This document shows positions 26,279 to 35,283 of a stretch of 60,688 bases of DNA, piece by piece (positions within the stretch are counted from its first letter, which is position 1; each line of letters starts with the position of its first letter). This DNA is from Lachnospiraceae bacterium (GTDB lineage Bacteria > Bacillota > Clostridia > Lachnospirales > Lachnospiraceae). Where the stretch lies: the NCBI GenBank assembly GCA_900752065.1, contig CAADTT010000050.1, positions 1-60,688 of the forward strand, in the 5' to 3' direction. The notes under the pieces are model-generated. The model saw only the letters and a list, made by a program, of their open reading frames with translations, did no database searches and was not told where the DNA came from. The position numbers and the translations under genes were made by a program.

Positions 26279-28411
26279 TTACATAGATTTTCTTTCCGCA
26301 ATCTCCGCCATCTTTGCATCATTCAGGCGGGTATCGCCGTGAACACGGCTGTAAGAAAGATATCCGTTCATCCTGTCTATTTTTGTCAGGTTTCTGGAAC
26401 CGCACTTCGGGCACACGTCCATCTCCAGCTCCTGATGGCCGCAGTCATCACAGTACGCCAGGGACAGGTTCACACCTTCATAATATCCCAGATCCATCGC
26501 CCTGCGAATCAGGCTCTTGATCGCTTCGATATTATAGCTGATCGGATAGCGGACATACTGGATCTTTCCACCATTGCACAGCTCCCAGAAACGTCCTTCC
26601 AGATCCTGCTTTTCAATCGGCGTAATGTCCTCTGTTACATGGCAGTGGAAGCTGTTGCTCACATACGGTCTGTCTGAAACATTTTCCACAATGCCGTACA
26701 TCTTCCGGAACTGCTCCACCTGTAATCCGCAAAGGCTTTCCGCAGGCGTTCCGTAAATAGCGTACAGCCATCCGTCCGCCTCCTTAAATTCCGTCACCTT
26801 CTTATTGATATATTCCATAACCTCCAGAGCGAACTCTCCATCCTCAGTAATGGATTTTTCGTTATACAGCTCCTGAAGCTCATTCAACGCAGTGATTCCG
26901 AAGGAAGAAGTCATCGGCTTTAACAGCGGCTTGATCCGGTCATGGGGATTTAAGTGTCCGCCGTAGAAACCGCCCTCACAATAGCCCAGTGGATTTGTGG
27001 ATGCCTTCATATTTCCCAGATATTCGTACGTCCTGATATGCAGATTCCGGATCATTTCCAGATAATAGTCCAGCACCTCGTAGAAATCACGGCTCTCGGA
27101 ACGGGCCTTTGCCAGAATCATCGGCAGATGCAGACTTACCGCACCCACATTGAACCTTCCCACAAATACCGGCTTATCATCCTTGTCTGCCGGATACATG
27201 CCGCCCCTCTCATACCAGGGACTCAGGAATGCGCGGCATCCCATGGGGCTGATGACCTTGCCGTACTGCTTATACATGCTGGAAATATAGCCCTTTCCGG
27301 ACATAGACAGCCAATCCGGATACATGGTCTTTGCGGAACAACTGATGCCTGCCTCAAAGACATCCTCGCATTCCTTTCCCTGTCCGTGAATGTTTTCATC
27401 ATAGAGGAACACGATCTTCGGGAAGAGCACAGGCTTGCGGTTTTCCGGTTTTCCCTGCCCTTTCTCATGTACCTGTAAAAGAGAAATGCTTGCCAGTTTT
27501 GCAAAACGCTCTGTTCCAAGTCCGATGGTAACAGTTACAAAGGGGTAATCACCTCTGGAGGAACCCACGGTATTCAGCTTGTACTCAATCCCCTGCCATC
27601 CCTGCTCAAAGTCACGCTTTACCTTGTCCATCGCGTACTTTTCCGCTTTTTTCTCGTAACCCTCCCAGGACGGATCTCCATACTTCAGAAATTCTTCAAT
27701 ATATTTCTTATAGCTCTTCTCTGCGTAAGGCGCCAGAACCTTATCAACCTCCGGTACCGTAAAGCCGCCGTACTGCTGCGCCGCCGTGCTCAGGATGATG
27801 TCACCCATGACATCAAATGCCGTATCCAGAGTCTTTGGCTCATTGTACCACACATTTCCCATCTCAAAACCGCCCTTCAGCACGGTCGCCACATCAAACA
27901 GGCAGCAGTTCATGGTATCCAGTCTTGCAGACTGGTCATGGATGTAGATATAGCCGTCCTTGCATGCCTGCAGCTCATCCCGCGTCATGAAAAATTTCCG
28001 GTACAGCTCCTTATTCAGCTCATTAAAGATCAGGCTTCGCTTTGTCGCTACCAGGGCACTGTCTGTATTTGCATTGCTTTTGTCCCCGATGTAGCGGATA
28101 GATTGGCTCTTTGTGTACACATCGTCCATCATGTGAATGAAGTCCTGCTTGTAGTTCCTGTAGTCACGGTAACTCTTCGCCACCGCCGGGTTTACCTTAT
28201 CCAGCGCCCCCTCCACGATATTGTGCATCTCCGGAATGGTGATTCCCGGTTTACCCAGGGACTTCGCCTTTTCCTCTGCGGACTTACACAGGAAATCAAT
28301 TTCCTCATCCGTAAATTTATAGAGAATTCTCGCCGCAGATTTGTTCACCGCAGCGATAATCTTTTCTACATTAAAGTCTTCTCTGGTGCCGTCTTTCTTT
28401 ATTACATACAT
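26279..28411 (-). CDS. nrdD: Anaerobic ribonucleoside-triphosphate reductase (class III)
   Basis: 710 residues. N-terminal ATP-cone (MYVIKKDGTREDFNVEKI, about 1-90), the catalytic barrel, a zinc ribbon CDDCG/CPKCG at about 660-675, and the glycyl-radical motif RMNGYLSY near the C-terminus. Reduces NTPs to dNTPs without oxygen using a glycyl radical made by NrdG. No nrdG lies beside it in this window, which is unusual. Candidate NrdR boxes are seen upstream. Confidence 0.96.
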   Translation of the reverse strand: MYVIKKDGTREDFNVEKIIAAVNKSAARILYKFTDEEIDFLCKSAEEKAKSLGKPGITIPEMHNIVEGALDKVNPAVAKSYRDYRNYKQDFIHMMDDVYTKSQSIRYIGDKSNANTDSALVATKRSLIFNELNKELYRKFFMTRDELQACKDGYIYIHDQSARLDTMNCCLFDVATVLKGGFEMGNVWYNEPKTLDTAFDVMGDIILSTAAQQYGGFTVPEVDKVLAPYAEKSYKKYIEEFLKYGDPSWEGYEKKAEKYAMDKVKRDFEQGWQGIEYKLNTVGSSRGDYPFVTVTIGLGTERFAKLASISLLQVHEKGQGKPENRKPVLFPKIVFLYDENIHGQGKECEDVFEAGISCSAKTMYPDWLSMSGKGYISSMYKQYGKVISPMGCRAFLSPWYERGGMYPADKDDKPVFVGRFNVGAVSLHLPMILAKARSESRDFYEVLDYYLEMIRNLHIRTYEYLGNMKASTNPLGYCEGGFYGGHLNPHDRIKPLLKPMTSSFGITALNELQELYNEKSITEDGEFALEVMEYINKKVTEFKEADGWLYAIYGTPAESLCGLQVEQFRKMYGIVENVSDRPYVSNSFHCHVTEDITPIEKQDLEGRFWELCNGGKIQYVRYPISYNIEAIKSLIRRAMDLGYYEGVNLSLAYCDDCGHQELEMDVCPKCGSRNLTKIDRMNGYLSYSRVHGDTRLNDAKMAEIAERKSM

Positions 28412-28426
28412 CTATTTGTATCCTCC

Positions 28427-28499
28427 TTACTATATTTTGTGCTATATTTAAAAATAATCATCATTTGTAACTAGATGTTGTTTCTCAAGTATATAGTAA
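28427..28499 (-). promoter_or_regulatory. Candidate NrdR-box pair upstream of nrdD
   Basis: Two partly palindromic AT-rich sites, 28427-28442 and 28484-28499, resemble the NrdR consensus ACACTATATATAGTGT. The one nearest the gene is the better match. Their spacing is larger than usual, so the call is tentative. Confidence 0.35.
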
Positions 28500-28580
28500 A
28501 AAGCAATAGATGTAAAGAGGGAATTCAATAAATCTTTCTGCTTATACGAGGCACACCTCTTTCGTAACCTGTCTGCCGGA

Positions 28581-29555
28581 TCACGCCTTATACATCACCT
28601 TCTGGAACTCCTCAATCGTCTCTGCTCTGGCCGCCTGCCGGAGCCACTTTGCCAGGACTTCCAGATTTCCCTCTCTCATTATCGTTTCCCGCAGACTCAC
28701 CGGCACAGTCCCCAGATCCCCCAGCAGTTCCAGAATACCTGCTGCTCTGCCTTCTTTCCTTCCTTCTTTCCTTCCTTCTGCTATCCCTTCTTCTTTTGCG
28801 TCGGCCCGTTCCTGTTGGATATGGAGTGCTTCATCGTATTCATAAATTCCCACTTTTATCACCTCCGCACGATTCTTTTTCAGGAAATCCGCCAATATAT
28901 TTTCCTCTATACATTCCGCTACCGTCTGTTCCATCGCTTCCGCCAGAGGCATTTCTTTCTGGTATTTCCTTATTTTACTAACAAAAAGTGTATATTCATG
29001 GAGAGTACGGCATTTCTCCATAAGTTCTGTATTATAGCCGGGATTAATGTTCAGCACAAGGATCTTCAGTTCCAGCGCCGGATCGTCCGTATGATTTCGG
29101 TACAGACTGGAGAGCCGGCGCTCGCTCCTCTCTGGGAGCTTCTTTTCACCGTTATAGAATTCCACAAACCGGGGTTCCGGGAGTGGAACCGGACGTGACC
29201 GATACAGATCCTGCCCCTGTGTCAGCCCCGAATACATTTCCGTCACATACAGAAGGTTACGCAGAGGCATGTTCGGGTTGTCGGTAGACTGGTGTTCATA
29301 CAGACTCAGCCTGTCATGAAGCAGAAAAGACACATCATTTTTCATGCCCATGTAAATCGCATTTTCCAATGTAGTCACCACCAGTTCCTTCGGGTCTGTG
29401 TATGCTGTACCGTTCATGGCGTTGTACAGCTCCAGAAATTCCCTCTTTTCCATAAATATCATCCGGAATACCCTGTCTTTATAAGTACGGACAGGCATCG
29501 GGGTGTCCGCCGGATTTTCCTGTTGCTTTTCTGTTCCAGTTTTTGTTTCTTCCAT
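28581..29555 (-). CDS. Rpn/PD-(D/E)XK nuclease-family putative transposase (324 aa)
   Basis: N-terminal PDDEXK_2 domain: YKDRVFRMIF, LYNAMNGT, then the active-site-like NDVSFLLHDRLSLYEHQST (Asp, Glu and Gln of the nuclease core). A long helical C-terminal part contains tandem EGRKEGRKEGRA copies from a 12-base repeat. Such Rpn-like proteins occur in many copies in Lachnospiraceae and promote RecA-independent recombination in E. coli relatives; recent work links relatives to phage defence. AAGGAGG before the ATG. Role here inferred from family. Confidence 0.8.
   Translation of the reverse strand: MEETKTGTEKQQENPADTPMPVRTYKDRVFRMIFMEKREFLELYNAMNGTAYTDPKELVVTTLENAIYMGMKNDVSFLLHDRLSLYEHQSTDNPNMPLRNLLYVTEMYSGLTQGQDLYRSRPVPLPEPRFVEFYNGEKKLPERSERRLSSLYRNHTDDPALELKILVLNINPGYNTELMEKCRTLHEYTLFVSKIRKYQKEMPLAEAMEQTVAECIEENILADFLKKNRAEVIKVGIYEYDEALHIQQERADAKEEGIAEGRKEGRKEGRAAGILELLGDLGTVPVSLRETIMREGNLEVLAKWLRQAARAETIEEFQKVMYKA
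28740..28800. repeat. 12-base coding microsatellite in the Rpn-like gene
   Basis: CCTTCTTTCCTT-type units repeat across about 40 bases and encode EGRK tetrapeptides. The unit length is a multiple of three, so copy changes alter length without frameshift. Confidence 0.6.
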
Positions 29556-29846
29556 CCAGTATCCTCCTTATCATTCGGAGAGGATACTTTGTCTTGTTCT
29601 CAGAAATCCTCTCCGCTTCTTTGATTTGAATTTCAGCATCGAAAATTTCTAAGACCGATGCTTCCGCACCGTAAGATATAGAATGGCTGACTGCCATAAG
29701 AAAATGAATCATGCAGGAAGCGCGCCACCGGCGCCCTTCCTTGCATACTAATGCATAGAAATTTAATGCTTAAAAACATTATATCTCATTATTTTACAAA
29801 TGTCACTCTTTTTTTATAATCTTATCATTTCATATTTTATAGTAAC
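29556..29846. other. Intergenic region with two hairpins
   Basis: Contains CGGAGAGGAT/ATCCTCTCCG (about 29575-29614) and a GC-rich imperfect hairpin (about 29716-29750). The end near gatB is very AT-rich. No gene with a ribosome site was found. Confidence 0.45.
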
Positions 29847-31280
29847 TTACCCCAGAATTTCCTTCAATATCTTATTCACCACCCCCGGATCTGCCTTTCC
29901 TTTCATCGCTTTCATGGTCTGTCCCACCAGAAAGCCGATGGCTTTCTGCTTTCCGCTCCTGTAGTCAGCTACGGACTGGGGATTTGCCGCCACGACCTCC
30001 TCGATGACGCTTCGGAGGGCTCCCTCGTCGCTGACAGTCTTCAGTCCCTTCTCTTCCACGTACTTCTCCGGGTCAATGTCTTTGTCAAAGACGATCTCGA
30101 AAACTTCCTTCGCCACCGTACTGTTGATGGTTCCCGCCTCTGTCAGTTCAATAAGCTTCGCCAGATGCTCCGGTGAGAAGCGGATGTCCTCTGCATCCAT
30201 GCCGTGTTCTTTTAACAGGCGCATCGTCTCCACCATCAGCCAGTTAGACACCTTCTTTGGCTTGCCGCAGATGGCTGTGACTGCTTCGAACATGTCTGCC
30301 ATCCGCTTGGCAGAGGTCAGAATCGCCGCGTCATAATCCGGGATACCGTACTCTTCTTTATAGCGTTTTCTCTTTTCATCCCGCATCTCCGGCTGTTTGT
30401 CCCGGATTTCCTGAATCCACTCGTCGCTGATGACCACAGGAACCAGATCCGGATCCGGAAAATAGCGGTAATCCTGAGCGTCCTCTTTGGAACGCATCGC
30501 ATAGGAAGAGCCCTTCGTATCGTCCCAGCGCCTCGTCTCCTGCACCACCTGTTTTCCTTCTTCCAGCAGATCGATCTGGCGGTTACGCTCGCCTTCGATC
30601 GCATGGGTGATGGCGCGGAAGGAGTTCAGGTTTTTCATCTCCGTCCGGGTACCGAAGGCCTCCGCTCCCACTTCACGCACGGAAAGGTTCACATCCGCAC
30701 GCATGGAGCCTTCCTGAAGCTTACAGTCCGACGCCCCCAGATACTGGATGATCATACGCAGCTTTTCCAGATAAGCGATGACCTCCTCAGCGCCTCGCAT
30801 ATCCGGCTCGGATACGATCTCGATCAGCGGCACACCGCTCCGGTTATAGTCTACCAGAGAGCAGTCGCTCCATTCGTCGTGAACCAGTTTTCCCGCATCC
30901 TCTTCCATGTGGATCTCATGGATGCCAATGGTCTTTTTCCCCGCTTCTGTCTCGATCTCGATACCCCCATCGTGGCAGATGGGCAAATAAAGCTGGGAAA
31001 TCTGGTAGTTCTGGGGATTGTCCGGGTAAAAATAATTTTTCCGGTCAAATTTGCAGTACTGGTGAATCTGGCAGTTGGTGGCAAGCCCCACAGCAAGGGC
31101 ATATTCCACTACCTGCTTATTCAGCACAGGAAGAGAACCCGGCATACCGGTACAGACCGGGCAGGTGTGGGTGTTCGGCGCTCCGCCGAACGCAGTGGAG
31201 CAGGAGCAGAAAATCTTTGTCTTCGTAGCAAGTTCTACATGGACTTCCAGTCCAATGACTGTCTCATACTGTTTACTCAT
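29847..31280 (-). CDS. gatB: Asp-tRNA(Asn)/Glu-tRNA(Gln) amidotransferase subunit B
   Basis: 477 residues. The start region YETVIGLEVHVEL and the signature LQEGSMRADVNLSVR identify GatB; the C-terminal YqeY-like helical domain binds tRNA. It activates misacylated tRNA by phosphorylation, using ammonia delivered from GatA. The start overlaps the gatA stop by 4 bp (ATGA). Confidence 0.97.
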   Translation of the reverse strand: MSKQYETVIGLEVHVELATKTKIFCSCSTAFGGAPNTHTCPVCTGMPGSLPVLNKQVVEYALAVGLATNCQIHQYCKFDRKNYFYPDNPQNYQISQLYLPICHDGGIEIETEAGKKTIGIHEIHMEEDAGKLVHDEWSDCSLVDYNRSGVPLIEIVSEPDMRGAEEVIAYLEKLRMIIQYLGASDCKLQEGSMRADVNLSVREVGAEAFGTRTEMKNLNSFRAITHAIEGERNRQIDLLEEGKQVVQETRRWDDTKGSSYAMRSKEDAQDYRYFPDPDLVPVVISDEWIQEIRDKQPEMRDEKRKRYKEEYGIPDYDAAILTSAKRMADMFEAVTAICGKPKKVSNWLMVETMRLLKEHGMDAEDIRFSPEHLAKLIELTEAGTINSTVAKEVFEIVFDKDIDPEKYVEEKGLKTVSDEGALRSVIEEVVAANPQSVADYRSGKQKAIGFLVGQTMKAMKGKADPGVVNKILKEILG

Positions 31281-32755
31281 GTTCTTTTTGCGCTCCTTTC
31301 CGCCAGATCTGGCATCTCATAGTTTCTTGTACATTCATAGCTGTATCCTGTGCGGATAACTTTTTTCTCCTGGAAACAGTCTCCGATGATCTGCAATCCG
31401 ATGGGCAGCCCTTTCGAATCTCTTCCGCAGGGAACTGTCATGCCGGGCAGCCCCGCCAGATTGACGGAAATCGTGTAAATATCTCCCAGATACATTTTCA
31501 GCGGATCGCTCAGGGATTCCCCAAGCTTCGGCGCAGTCGTCGGCGCCGCCGGGCCGAGAATCACATCGTATTTTGCAAAAGCCTCGTCGAAGGCCCGTTT
31601 GATCAGCGCCTTTGTCCGCAGCGCTTTCAGGTAATAAGCGTCATAATAGCCGGAGCTTAACACGAAGGAGCCCAGCATGATCCTTCTCTTTGCCTCTTCG
31701 CCGAAGCCCTCGGAACGCGTCTTCTTGTACATGTTGTGGAGTCCTTCGTATTCCTCCGTGCGATAACCGTATTTCACGCCGTCAAATCTTGCCAGGTTCG
31801 AGCTGGCTTCCGCCGCCGCGATCACATAGTAGGCGGGAATCGCATATTCCACCAGACTCAGATCGAACTCCTCCACAACTGCTCCCTTTTCCTCCAGCAC
31901 TTTTGCCGCATCCAGCACTGCCTTCTTTACTTCCTCATCCAGTCCTTCCCCAAAGTAATCCCTGGGGATTCCGATTTTCATTCCCTTCACATCATCCACC
32001 AGGGCAGATGTGAAATCACAGTCCCGGCGGTTCAGGGAGGTGCTGTCCTTCTTATCATAAGAAGAAATCACTTCCAACACCGCCGCACAATCGCTGACAT
32101 CCTTCGCAACCGGACCGATCTGGTCAAGAGAAGAACCATATGCGATCAACCCGTAACGGGAAACCGTGCCATAAGTTGGCTTGATGCCTGTCACGCCGCA
32201 GAAGGAACTGGGCTGCCGGATGGAACCGCCCGTATCAGATCCCAGAGCGTAAAAGCACTCATTTGCCGCCACTGCCGCACAGGAGCCCCCGGAAGAGCCG
32301 CCCGGTACATGCGCTGTGTTCCAGGGGTTTCTCGTCACACCAAAGGCCGATGTCTCCGTGGTACTCCCCATGGCAAATTCATCCATATTTGTTTTTCCCA
32401 AAATCACAGCGCCTGCTTCTTCCAGATTCCGTACTGCTTCCGCCGTATAGGTGGGTGTAAAATTATATAGAATCTTCGAGCTGCACGTAGTACGCAGCCC
32501 CTGGGTACACAGATTGTCTTTGAGCGCCACCGGAACGCCCGCCAGAGGCCCGGTCAGCGTGCCGTCATCTATCTTCTTCTGTACTTTCTCCGCCCGCTTC
32601 AGAGCGCCCTCCGCATCCACCGTCACAAATGCATGGACGGTTCCATCCACCGCCTGAATCTGTTCCAGGGCAGCTTTTGCGGCCTCCGCCGCGCCGATTT
32701 CTCCTGCCCGTATCTTCTTTCCCAGCTCCAGAGCTGTCAAGCTTTTGATATCCAT
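31277..32755 (-). CDS. gatA: Asp-tRNA(Asn)/Glu-tRNA(Gln) amidotransferase subunit A
   Basis: 492 residues. Amidase-signature triad is present: Lys in PVALKDNLCT, the cis-Ser and nucleophile in GGSSGGSCAAVAA and GSDTGGSIRQP. Releases ammonia from glutamine for the transamidation by GatB. Lies 11 bp after gatC, with AspRS upstream. Confidence 0.97.
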   Translation of the reverse strand: MDIKSLTALELGKKIRAGEIGAAEAAKAALEQIQAVDGTVHAFVTVDAEGALKRAEKVQKKIDDGTLTGPLAGVPVALKDNLCTQGLRTTCSSKILYNFTPTYTAEAVRNLEEAGAVILGKTNMDEFAMGSTTETSAFGVTRNPWNTAHVPGGSSGGSCAAVAANECFYALGSDTGGSIRQPSSFCGVTGIKPTYGTVSRYGLIAYGSSLDQIGPVAKDVSDCAAVLEVISSYDKKDSTSLNRRDCDFTSALVDDVKGMKIGIPRDYFGEGLDEEVKKAVLDAAKVLEEKGAVVEEFDLSLVEYAIPAYYVIAAAEASSNLARFDGVKYGYRTEEYEGLHNMYKKTRSEGFGEEAKRRIMLGSFVLSSGYYDAYYLKALRTKALIKRAFDEAFAKYDVILGPAAPTTAPKLGESLSDPLKMYLGDIYTISVNLAGLPGMTVPCGRDSKGLPIGLQIIGDCFQEKKVIRTGYSYECTRNYEMPDLAERSAKRT

Positions 32756-32766
32756 GTTTCTGCCTC

Positions 32767-33060
32767 CTACTCTACCGTGATAGGAACCACATACGTTCCA
32801 TCCTTTTGCTCCGGTGCATTTTTCAGCATATTTTCCCTGTCATCACCGTTCGTCACCACGTCCTCCCGGAATACATTGTTTACGGGAAATACATGGGACA
32901 TAGGCTCCACACCCGCGGTATCCAGCTCATTCAGCTTATCGATATAGTCCAGCATCCTGCCCATATCCTTTTTTGCCTGCTCCTTTTCCTCACTGGAAAG
33001 CTCCAGCTTCGCCAGAATTCCCACATACTCTATCGTCTCATCGGAAATTATATTTGCCAA
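32767..33060 (-). CDS. gatC: Asp-tRNA(Asn)/Glu-tRNA(Gln) amidotransferase subunit C
   Basis: 97 residues, typical size; DETIEYVGILAKLELSSEE and DTAGVEPMSHV are family features. It stabilises GatA-GatB. The start codon is TTG at 33060, supported by AAGGAGG seven bases upstream; no in-frame ATG is usable. 13 bp after aspS. Confidence 0.93.
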   Translation of the reverse strand: MANIISDETIEYVGILAKLELSSEEKEQAKKDMGRMLDYIDKLNELDTAGVEPMSHVFPVNNVFREDVVTNGDDRENMLKNAPEQKDGTYVVPITVE

Positions 33061-33073
33061 TGTCCTTCCTCCT

Positions 33074-34825
33074 TTAATCCCTTACTTTGATATGAACCTC
33101 TCTGAGCTGCTGCTCCGTCACGGCTCCCGGTGCACCGCACATCAGATCCTGCGCGCTGCCGCTCATGGGGAACGCAATGACTTCGCGGATGTTCTCTTCT
33201 CCTGCCAGCAGCATGATCATACGGTCGATGCCCGGCGCCATTCCCGCATGGGGCGGTGCTCCGAACTGGAATGCATGGTAGAGAGCCCCGAACTTCGCCT
33301 TCAGCGTCTCCTCATCATATCCTGCAATTTCAAAAGCCTTCACCATAATGTCTATGTCATGGTTACGCACCGCACCGGAAGACAGCTCGATTCCATTACA
33401 TACAATATCATACTGATAAGCCAGAATGTCAAGCGGGTCTTTCGTGTTCAGCGCTTCCAGACCGCCCTGAGGCATGGAAAACGGGTTGTGGGTAAATCCG
33501 ATCTGCTTCGTTTCCTCGTCGTACTCGTACATGGGGAAATCATTGACATAGCAGAAGCGGAATGCCTTTTTCTCAATCAGATCCAGCTTTTCCCCCAGCT
33601 CTGTGCGGATCTGTCCTGCATAATAGTTCGCCTTCGCTTCTTTGTCTGCAATAAAGAAGATCGTGTCGCCTGTTTCCAGCCCTGCCAGCTCTCTCAGCTC
33701 CGCCTTCATCTCCTCCGGAATAAACTTATCAATCGGTCCCTTGTAGGAAAGGTCCTCCATGACCTCCAGATATCCCAGACCGCCCATACCGATAGACTGG
33801 GCGAATTTCAAAAGCTTCTCATGAAAGCCCTTGGACATATCCGCATGAACCTTGATGGCGCGAACAGTCTTTTTATGAAAGGGCTTAAAAGTACATCTCT
33901 GGAAAAACTCTGTCACATCTGCAATACGCAGCGGATTCCTGAGATCCGGCTTATCCGTTCCAAACTCCAGCATTGCCCGGCTGTAGCTGATCACCGGATA
34001 GGGCGCCTTCGTCACTTCATACCCCTCCGGAGCAAATTTTTCAAAAGCAGCCGTCAACACTTCCTCCCCCACTGCAAATACATCCTCCTGGGTGGCAAAA
34101 CTCATCTCAAAATCAAGCTGGTAAAATTCTCCCGGCGAGCGGTCCGCCCTGGCATCCTCATCCCGGAAACAGGGCGCGATCTGGAAATACTTATCAAAGC
34201 CCGACACCATCAGAAGCTGCTTATACTGCTGAGGTGCCTGAGGCAGCGCATAGAACTGCCCCTTATATTTTCTGGATGGAACAATGTAGTCTCTGGCGCC
34301 TTCCGGTGAAGAAGCGCACAGAATCGGCGTCTGGATCTCCAGAAATCCCAGCTCTGTCATCTTCTGCCGCAGAAAGCTGATGATCCGGGAGCGGAGAATA
34401 ATATTGTCCCTTACCTTGCTGTTTCTTAAATCCAGATAGCGGTATTTCAGCCTGACATCCTCCCGTACCTCTTTGGATGTCATCACTTCAAAAGGAACCT
34501 GCCTGTATACTTTTCCCAGGATTTCCACGCTCCGGGCCACCAGTTCGATGGTTCCTGTAGGAATCCGCGGGTTATAGGTTTCTTCATCCCTTTTGTCCAT
34601 TCTTCCTGTAACTGTGATACATTCCTCCCTGCTGATTCCTTTCAGCAATTCATCATCATGGATAACTACCTGAAGTTCCCCGTACATGTCACGCAGATCT
34701 ACAAAAGAGATTCCGCCATGATCCCGGATGTTTTCTACCCATCCTGCCACCTTCAGTTCTCTTCCGATATCGCTCTCGCTGATCTGATCAAATGTCACAT
34801 CTCTGTAAATGTTTTTCTTCGTCAT
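33074..34825 (-). CDS. aspS: Aspartyl-tRNA synthetase, probably non-discriminating
   Basis: 583 residues of bacterial-type class II AspRS: OB-fold anticodon domain (about 1-115), catalytic core with FRDEDARADRSPGEFYQLDFE (motif 2) and the GAD insertion, motif 3 in GMAPGIDRMIMLL. The start at 34825 has GAGGAAG before it; an upstream ATG at 34861 preceded by AGGAAAG is a less likely alternative. In the anticodon domain the stretch RDHGG has His where discriminating AspRS enzymes such as E. coli carry Leu. That His is recalled as a marker of non-discriminating AspRS, and gatCAB follows directly. Controlled by the T-box leader upstream. Confidence 0.95.
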   Translation of the reverse strand: MTKKNIYRDVTFDQISESDIGRELKVAGWVENIRDHGGISFVDLRDMYGELQVVIHDDELLKGISREECITVTGRMDKRDEETYNPRIPTGTIELVARSVEILGKVYRQVPFEVMTSKEVREDVRLKYRYLDLRNSKVRDNIILRSRIISFLRQKMTELGFLEIQTPILCASSPEGARDYIVPSRKYKGQFYALPQAPQQYKQLLMVSGFDKYFQIAPCFRDEDARADRSPGEFYQLDFEMSFATQEDVFAVGEEVLTAAFEKFAPEGYEVTKAPYPVISYSRAMLEFGTDKPDLRNPLRIADVTEFFQRCTFKPFHKKTVRAIKVHADMSKGFHEKLLKFAQSIGMGGLGYLEVMEDLSYKGPIDKFIPEEMKAELRELAGLETGDTIFFIADKEAKANYYAGQIRTELGEKLDLIEKKAFRFCYVNDFPMYEYDEETKQIGFTHNPFSMPQGGLEALNTKDPLDILAYQYDIVCNGIELSSGAVRNHDIDIMVKAFEIAGYDEETLKAKFGALYHAFQFGAPPHAGMAPGIDRMIMLLAGEENIREVIAFPMSGSAQDLMCGAPGAVTEQQLREVHIKVRD

Positions 34826-34853
34826 CGTTTCTTCCTCGCTTTCCTCCATTTTT

Positions 34854-34899
34854 TGTTTCATAGGACGCACTTTCCTGGAACGAAGTTTCCTATGATACA
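34854..34899. repeat. Palindromic repeat, copy 2, in the aspS leader
   Basis: Arms at 34854-34864 and 34889-34899 match the arms of the repeat at 61-93 (one mismatch in one arm). The loop begins with the same AACTTCGTTCC core but is longer. It follows a terminator U-run, as at the first copy. Confidence 0.55.
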
Positions 34900-34966
34900 A
34901 AAAACTGCCGCAAAAGTGCACGAATCAGGTACATCACCTGTACCCATTCCGCACCTTTGCGGCAGT
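34898..34966 (-). terminator. Second terminator hairpin in the aspS leader
   Basis: Large hairpin: outer 16-bp stem (34951-34966 with 34904-34919, one G-U) and an inner GGTACA/TGTACC stem, followed on the minus strand by TTTTTT. It lies between the T-box terminator and the gene. Confidence 0.65.
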
Positions 34967-34984
34967 CTGTCTCATTCCGGGCAT

Positions 34985-35241
34985 AAAAAGTCCCGGAATA
35001 TTTTACTATTCCGGGACGGATATCTTCAGCATCCGCGGTACCACCCGCATTGCAAATGCATATGCATTTACCTCTCAATACGCTTAACGCGCGTTCACGT
35101 CCTGACCTACTCTTCCTTCAGCCAGCCGGCTCCGGAGTGTTCCCTGTCTGCCTCTTCCCTTAAACAGCGCTCTCAGTCGGTGACGCCGTATTCCTGTCAA
35201 GTTCCAAAGCAAGAGTCTCCTTCATTGCCTTTCCTTTTATG
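34985..35241 (-). promoter_or_regulatory. T-box riboswitch leader of aspS-gatCAB
   Basis: The minus strand carries the invariant T-box GCGGGTGGTACCGCGG at 35033-35048, a stem II/III-like AGTAGGTC...CGCGTTA segment upstream (about 35070-35110), and a terminator with an 11-bp stem (34990-35000 with 35007-35017) followed by TTTTTA. Uncharged tRNA, presumably tRNA(Asp) given the gene, should pair with the T-box and allow read-through. The specifier codon could not be placed with confidence. Confidence 0.88.
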
Positions 35242-35247
35242 CACAGT

Positions 35248-35276
35248 ATCTTAGCACATCTGCCAGGCGATTGCAA
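35248..35276 (-). promoter_or_regulatory. Promoter of the aspS T-box operon
   Basis: Minus strand TTGCAA, 17 bp, TAAGAT, placing the transcript start near 35241, just upstream of the T-box leader. Confidence 0.55.
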
Positions 35277-35283
35277 GAATTTT

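Noticed and set aside
29479..29712. 77-codon minus-strand frame upstream of the Rpn-like gene
   Set aside because: No ribosome site, overlaps the Rpn start in another frame, no recognisable motif.
33092..34309. 405-codon plus-strand open frame
   Set aside because: Antisense shadow of aspS, which is unmistakable.
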